64,000 bases of DNA from Hyphomonadaceae bacterium (lineage in GTDB: Bacteria > Pseudomonadota > Alphaproteobacteria > Caulobacterales > Aquidulcibacteraceae), in assembly GCA_016791425.1 (NCBI GenBank), contig JAEUMQ010000012.1:62001-126000 (forward strand), read 5' to 3'. The position numbers were made by a program, and so were the translations under genes. Position 1 is the first letter of the stretch; the number at the start of each line of letters is the position of its first letter. Of the stretch, positions 60,747 through 64,000 are shown piece by piece. The notes beneath the pieces are model-generated. The model did not search any database and was not told the DNA's origin. It saw only the letters and a list, made by a program, of their open reading frames with translations.

Positions 60747-62039
60747 ATGACCGCCTTGCCCCTCTCTCAGGACGCCATCGAGGCTCACAACGCCGAGCAT
60801 CACGCGGCGCTTGAGGAGGATTATCAGGCCCTTGGAAGAACGCTGCGCAGGCGCGGCGTCGACATCGATAGGATCAGGGCGGCGGTCGCCGACTTCACGA
60901 TCGCCACGCCGAGCTGGGCCACCGGCCGCGGCGGCACGCGCTTTGCGAAGTTCGCCATCCCGGGCGAGCCGACCAATGTCCACGAGAAGCTAGAAGATTG
61001 CGCCGTCGTCCACCAGCTGAGCCGCGCAACTCCTCGGGTGTCGCTGCATTTCCCATGGGACAAGGCGGACGATTATGCGGCGCTGCGCGATGAGGCGGCG
61101 ACGCTCGGCCTCGGCTTCGACGCGGTCAATTCGAACACCTTTCAGGACCAGCCGGACCAGAAGCATTCGTACCGAAACGGCAGCCTCGCCGCCGCGGAAG
61201 CCGCGGTGCGCGAACAAGCCATCGCCCACAACATCGAATGCATCGAGATCGGCAAGACCATCGGCTCACAAGCCATCACGGTGTGGATCGGCGACGGTTC
61301 GAATTTCCCCGGCCAGCAGGACTTCAATCGCGCGTTCGATCGCTACGTGGAATCCGGACAGGCGGTCTATGCCGCCCTGCCGGGCGACTGGCGCATGCTG
61401 CTGGAGCACAAGCTCTACGAACCCGCCTTCTATTCCACAATCATCTCGGACTGGGGCAGTTCGCTGATGGCCGCGCTTGAGCTCGGGCCCAAGTGCCAAT
61501 GCCTCGTCGACCTCGGTCACCACGCGCCCAACGTCAACATCGAGCAGATCGTCGCTCGACTGCACCGGGCGAAGAAGCTTGGCGGCTTCCACTTCAACGA
61601 CAGCAAGTACGGCGACGACGATCTCGACTCCGGGTCGATCAATCCGCATCAGCTCTTTCTTGTGTTCAACGAGCTCGCCGAGGCGCGCGCGCGCGATCCC
61701 GCTCACTTCGATCCGGCCTACATGATCGACCAGAGCCACAACGTCACCGACCCGATCGAGAGCCTGCTCTCATCGACCGAGGCCATTGTTGCGGCCTTCG
61801 CCAAAGCGGAACTGGTCGATCGCGACGCGCTTCGCGACGCCCAGGAGCGCAACGACGCCATGATGGCCTTTCAGGCGCTGCGCGCCGCCTACAAGGTCGA
61901 TGTCTCGCCCATCCTCGCCATGGCGCGCGCGCAGAAGGGCGGCGCCATCGACGTGCTGGCCTTCTATCGGCAGGCGAACTGGCGCGAGCGCAAGGCGCAG
62001 GAGCGCAAACTCGTCGGGCTCGGCGCCGGGATCGTGTGA
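60747..62039 (+). CDS. rhaI: L-rhamnose isomerase (Pseudomonas/rhizobial type)
   Basis: 430 residues from the ATG at 60747, the same length as the P. stutzeri enzyme. The match is visible all along: PSWATGRGGTRFA, DCAVVHQLSRATPRVSLHFPWDK, LGFDAVNSNTFQD, NIECIEIGKTIGS, VWIGDGSNFPGQQDF, EHKLYEPAFYSTIISDWG, QCLVDLGHHAPNVNIE, GGFHFNDSKYGDDDLDSG and MIDQSHNVTDPIESL. The metal ligands (Glu of IEIGK, Asp of VDLGHH, His and Asp of FHFNDSKYGDDD) are intact. It interconverts L-rhamnose and L-rhamnulose, and the family also acts on several other aldoses. An ATG 11 codons upstream is possible but has no ribosome site. Kinase and aldolase genes flank it on opposite strands. Confidence 0.95.
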   Translation: MTALPLSQDAIEAHNAEHHAALEEDYQALGRTLRRRGVDIDRIRAAVADFTIATPSWATGRGGTRFAKFAIPGEPTNVHEKLEDCAVVHQLSRATPRVSLHFPWDKADDYAALRDEAATLGLGFDAVNSNTFQDQPDQKHSYRNGSLAAAEAAVREQAIAHNIECIEIGKTIGSQAITVWIGDGSNFPGQQDFNRAFDRYVESGQAVYAALPGDWRMLLEHKLYEPAFYSTIISDWGSSLMAALELGPKCQCLVDLGHHAPNVNIEQIVARLHRAKKLGGFHFNDSKYGDDDLDSGSINPHQLFLVFNELAEARARDPAHFDPAYMIDQSHNVTDPIESLLSSTEAIVAAFAKAELVDRDALRDAQERNDAMMAFQALRAAYKVDVSPILAMARAQKGGAIDVLAFYRQANWRERKAQERKLVGLGAGIV

Positions 62040-62047
62040 GAGAGCCG

Positions 62048-63130
62048 TCAGACGCGGCTCTCATCCGCGGCGCGGCGGAACTTCTCCGCGTCCCAATTGA
62101 CGAGTTCTGACGCCTGATCCTGGGTGAGGCCCACGATCCGCGCGCCGACCGGCGCCCGGCGCGCGACCTCGAACAGCGCAACGCACTGCGCTCTCTGGCC
62201 CTCCGTCAATCCTCTGCGTCTGAGCGCGCCCAGCCCCGGCACGTAAGCGAGCGCCGGCGCGATCCCCGTCGCCGCGGCCGCGCGCTGCACGATCCGCGCG
62301 ACGCTCGCCGCCCTCGGCGCCGCGCAAGGCGCGCCGCCGACAAACACAACCTGGTCCGGCGTCAGGGGAGCTTGCGTGATCGCGGCGCACAGCTCCGGAT
62401 CGCACGCGACGCCGGCGTGATCGCTATCCAACTCGAACCCCTCCGGCGGCGCTTCCGCTCCCTCCTGGGCGGACAGCGCGCGCACTGGAAACGCCAGAGC
62501 CCGCTCGACAGCCAAAAGCAGATCCAAGGCCGCGGCGGGCGTCGGCGCACCCACCAGCAGGCCGTGATTTTGCAGGAGAATGACGTCGGGCGCGCCGTGC
62601 GCCGCATTGTCCTTCGCGATTGCGGCGGCCAGAACCGCCCCCGGCTTCAGGTAGGGCGCGCAGCGCGCGCGCACTCCCAAGCGTTGCGCGGCCGCGCGAA
62701 ACCGGTCCTTCCAATCCGCAAGCACGGAACACACGACGCTGTTGATCGCATGGGCGTGAATGACGGCGCTTTGCGGCATGATGGCGTGGAGCACGGCCTC
62801 GATCGACGGACGCAAGGCGCCGGACGCCGCGCCGGCTTGCGCCACGGCCTCCACGCTTCCAGGCGCGCCGGAACGCAGAGCCGCGGTGAATTCGCCGGCC
62901 GACGCCTGCGCGAATATCTCCCGGTCCTCGGCGTCCCGCATCCAGGCGCCGGACGCCTTGACCCAGAGCCGATCGCCGATCTTGAGGGAGGTGTTCCCGC
63001 CCGCGCCCTGGGTCAGCAACGGATCGCGCCCGACCAGGGCCGTCACGTGCGCCAGTTGCTGCAGCGCCGCGTTCATCGACGCCCGCCCGCGCGGATCATC
63101 GTCGGCGCCAGGCGCCGCGGCGAATGTCAT
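62048..63130 (-). CDS. class II aldolase/adducin family protein, candidate rhamnulose-1-phosphate aldolase
   Basis: 360 residues. The N-terminal GGNTSLKIGDRLWVKASGAWM phosphate-binding region, the zinc motif HAHAINSV (H-x-H) and a later His in LLQNHGLLVG are the class II aldolase set; the C-terminal part of roughly 150 residues is less conserved. Rhizobial rhamnulose-1-phosphate aldolases are fused to an alcohol dehydrogenase and are near 700 residues; here that second domain is absent. It converges with the isomerase gene with nine bases between, so the three rha genes are packed together. Products would be dihydroxyacetone phosphate and L-lactaldehyde. A fuculose-phosphate aldolase is the alternative. 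Confidence 0.8.
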   Translation of the reverse strand: MTFAAAPGADDDPRGRASMNAALQQLAHVTALVGRDPLLTQGAGGNTSLKIGDRLWVKASGAWMRDAEDREIFAQASAGEFTAALRSGAPGSVEAVAQAGAASGALRPSIEAVLHAIMPQSAVIHAHAINSVVCSVLADWKDRFRAAAQRLGVRARCAPYLKPGAVLAAAIAKDNAAHGAPDVILLQNHGLLVGAPTPAAALDLLLAVERALAFPVRALSAQEGAEAPPEGFELDSDHAGVACDPELCAAITQAPLTPDQVVFVGGAPCAAPRAASVARIVQRAAAATGIAPALAYVPGLGALRRRGLTEGQRAQCVALFEVARRAPVGARIVGLTQDQASELVNWDAEKFRRAADESRV

Positions 63131-63136
63131 ACGCGC

Positions 63137-64000
63137 TCAAACGGCGAGCGCCGTCTTGAGAGCGTCCGCCAAGTCTTCAAGCGCCTCCCTTCCTTTCGCG
63201 CAGGCGGAGGAGAATTGCGTGAAGCCATGGATCACCCCGGCGTATTCACGCACTTCGACGGGCGCTCCGGCGCGCTGCAGGGCCTCGGCCAAAGCGTAGC
63301 TGTCGTCGCGCAGCGGATCCATGGCGGCCACTGCGAGATAGGCCGACGGCATGTGGTGAAGGTCGCCGAAGGCCGGCGACGCATAAGGGTGGCCGCGATC
63401 GTCCGGGCTCTGCAGGTAGGACTTCATGAAGAAGTCCATGGCCTCGACGCCGAGGCCGTATAGACCGTTCCCGTATATGCCATACGAGGGAGTGTCCGTC
63501 CGCATTGCGAACACGCCGTAGAGCAGAGCAAGGAAAGCCGGCGGCGGCTCACCCGCATCGCGGAGCGCGAGCGCCGCGGCCATCGCAAGGTTGGCGCCCG
63601 CCGATGCGCCGCCCGCCGCGATCTTGTCCGCCGATACGCCCAGCTCGCCAGCGTTCGCTCGCGCCCATCGAATCGCGTTCGCGCAATCGTTCACCGGCGC
63701 GGGAAATTTCGCTTCCGGCGCCAGGCGATAATCGACGGAGAGCACCTTCACGCCGGAGCGCTCCGCGACGATCCGGCACGCGCGATCCTCGAAGTCGATG
63801 TCGCCGATCACCCAGCCCCCGCCATGGAAGTGCACAAGGAGACCGCCTCCATCCTCGCACTCGGACGGCGCGTACACGCGCGCTCCAAGCGCTTGCGGCG
63901 CGACATCCAGAACGAGATCGCGCACGGCGCCGACGGCGGGCGGGTCGCGATTCCAGACGGCGAAATCGGCCGCCGCGCGCTCGCGCATCGCCTTGGGCGC
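63137..64000 (-). CDS. alpha/beta-hydrolase, HSL-family esterase (5' end outside window)
   Basis: At least 287 codons are visible; the frame is open to the edge. HFHGGGWVIGD (oxyanion hole), GGASAGANLAM (nucleophile Ser in a GASAG elbow), MDPLRDD (acid) and VIHGFTQF (His) are in place, as in the esterase at 9145. An in-frame ATG at 63988 could be the start, but the coding sequence seems to extend past the window edge. It lies seven bases upstream of the aldolase gene and is likely co-transcribed, suggesting cleavage of an acyl or aryl ester linked to the rhamnose-bearing substrate. Confidence 0.8.
   Translation of the reverse strand, partial: APKAMRERAAADFAVWNRDPPAVGAVRDLVLDVAPQALGARVYAPSECEDGGGLLVHFHGGGWVIGDIDFEDRACRIVAERSGVKVLSVDYRLAPEAKFPAPVNDCANAIRWARANAGELGVSADKIAAGGASAGANLAMAAALALRDAGEPPPAFLALLYGVFAMRTDTPSYGIYGNGLYGLGVEAMDFFMKSYLQSPDDRGHPYASPAFGDLHHMPSAYLAVAAMDPLRDDSYALAEALQRAGAPVEVREYAGVIHGFTQFSSACAKGREALEDLADALKTALAV

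Overview
The window is high-GC DNA from an alphaproteobacterium. The likely groups are sphingomonads or Caulobacterales/Hyphomonadaceae-like bacteria. The reasons are five large TonB-dependent receptors with N-termini typical of these groups, spinster-type and GPH-type transporters, and a sugar gene set like the oxidative L-rhamnose pathway described in Sphingomonas. There is no rRNA, no intact tRNA, no CRISPR array, no replication gene and no housekeeping gene: this is accessory catabolic DNA built from short operons, each with its own regulator or receptor.

Layout. 1-9 kb: end of a P450 gene, a GPH symporter, two paralogous TonB receptors flanking an SDR, a rhamnose-mutarotase-like protein and a cupin. 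9-18 kb: an esterase, a SnoaL-like protein, a glycosidase-like gene coupled to a 2-oxoacid:ferredoxin oxidoreductase, and divergently an L-fucose-dehydrogenase-type aldo-keto reductase with a lactonase. 18.3-20.2 kb: debris (tRNA 3' fragment, IS66 and LysR remnants). 20.2-26.8 kb: TetR and a damaged acyl-CoA synthetase, divergent from an esterase-TonB receptor-MFS operon. 26.8-30.1 kb: an insertion-sequence graveyard, with an IS5-type element split by a second IS, then IS21 and IS110 pieces. 30.1-34.3 kb: SDR, ene-reductase, enolase-superfamily dehydratase, IclR and NrtS. 34.4-43.7 kb: two glutathione transferases around a TonB receptor, then SDR, aldehyde dehydrogenase, MetE-like protein and MFS. 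43.9-49.2 kb: tandem-HTH LysR, then GntR, SDR, FAH-family hydrolase and UxaA-family dehydratase. 49.5-56.7 kb: LuxR, Gfo/Idh/MocA enzyme, MBL-fold protein, flavin monooxygenase, DUF2783, frameshifted RidA, M19 dipeptidase and MarR. 56.9-64 kb: fifth TonB receptor, FGGY kinase, L-rhamnose isomerase, class II aldolase and the end of an esterase gene.

How the parts may work together. Two routes for 6-deoxyhexoses appear side by side. The phosphorylating route has isomerase, kinase and aldolase (59-63 kb). The oxidative route has sugar dehydrogenase, lactonase, acid dehydratase, keto-deoxy-acid dehydrogenase and diketo-acid hydrolase, split over 16-18 kb and 45-49 kb with candidates at 4.8 and 32 kb. 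The other operons (P450, flavin monooxygenase, LigF-like GST with SDR and aldehyde dehydrogenase, esterases, acyl-CoA ligase) fit breakdown of the aromatic or terpenoid aglycone of plant glycosides. My overall reading, an inference, is a locus for taking up and dismantling rhamnosylated or fucosylated plant natural products.
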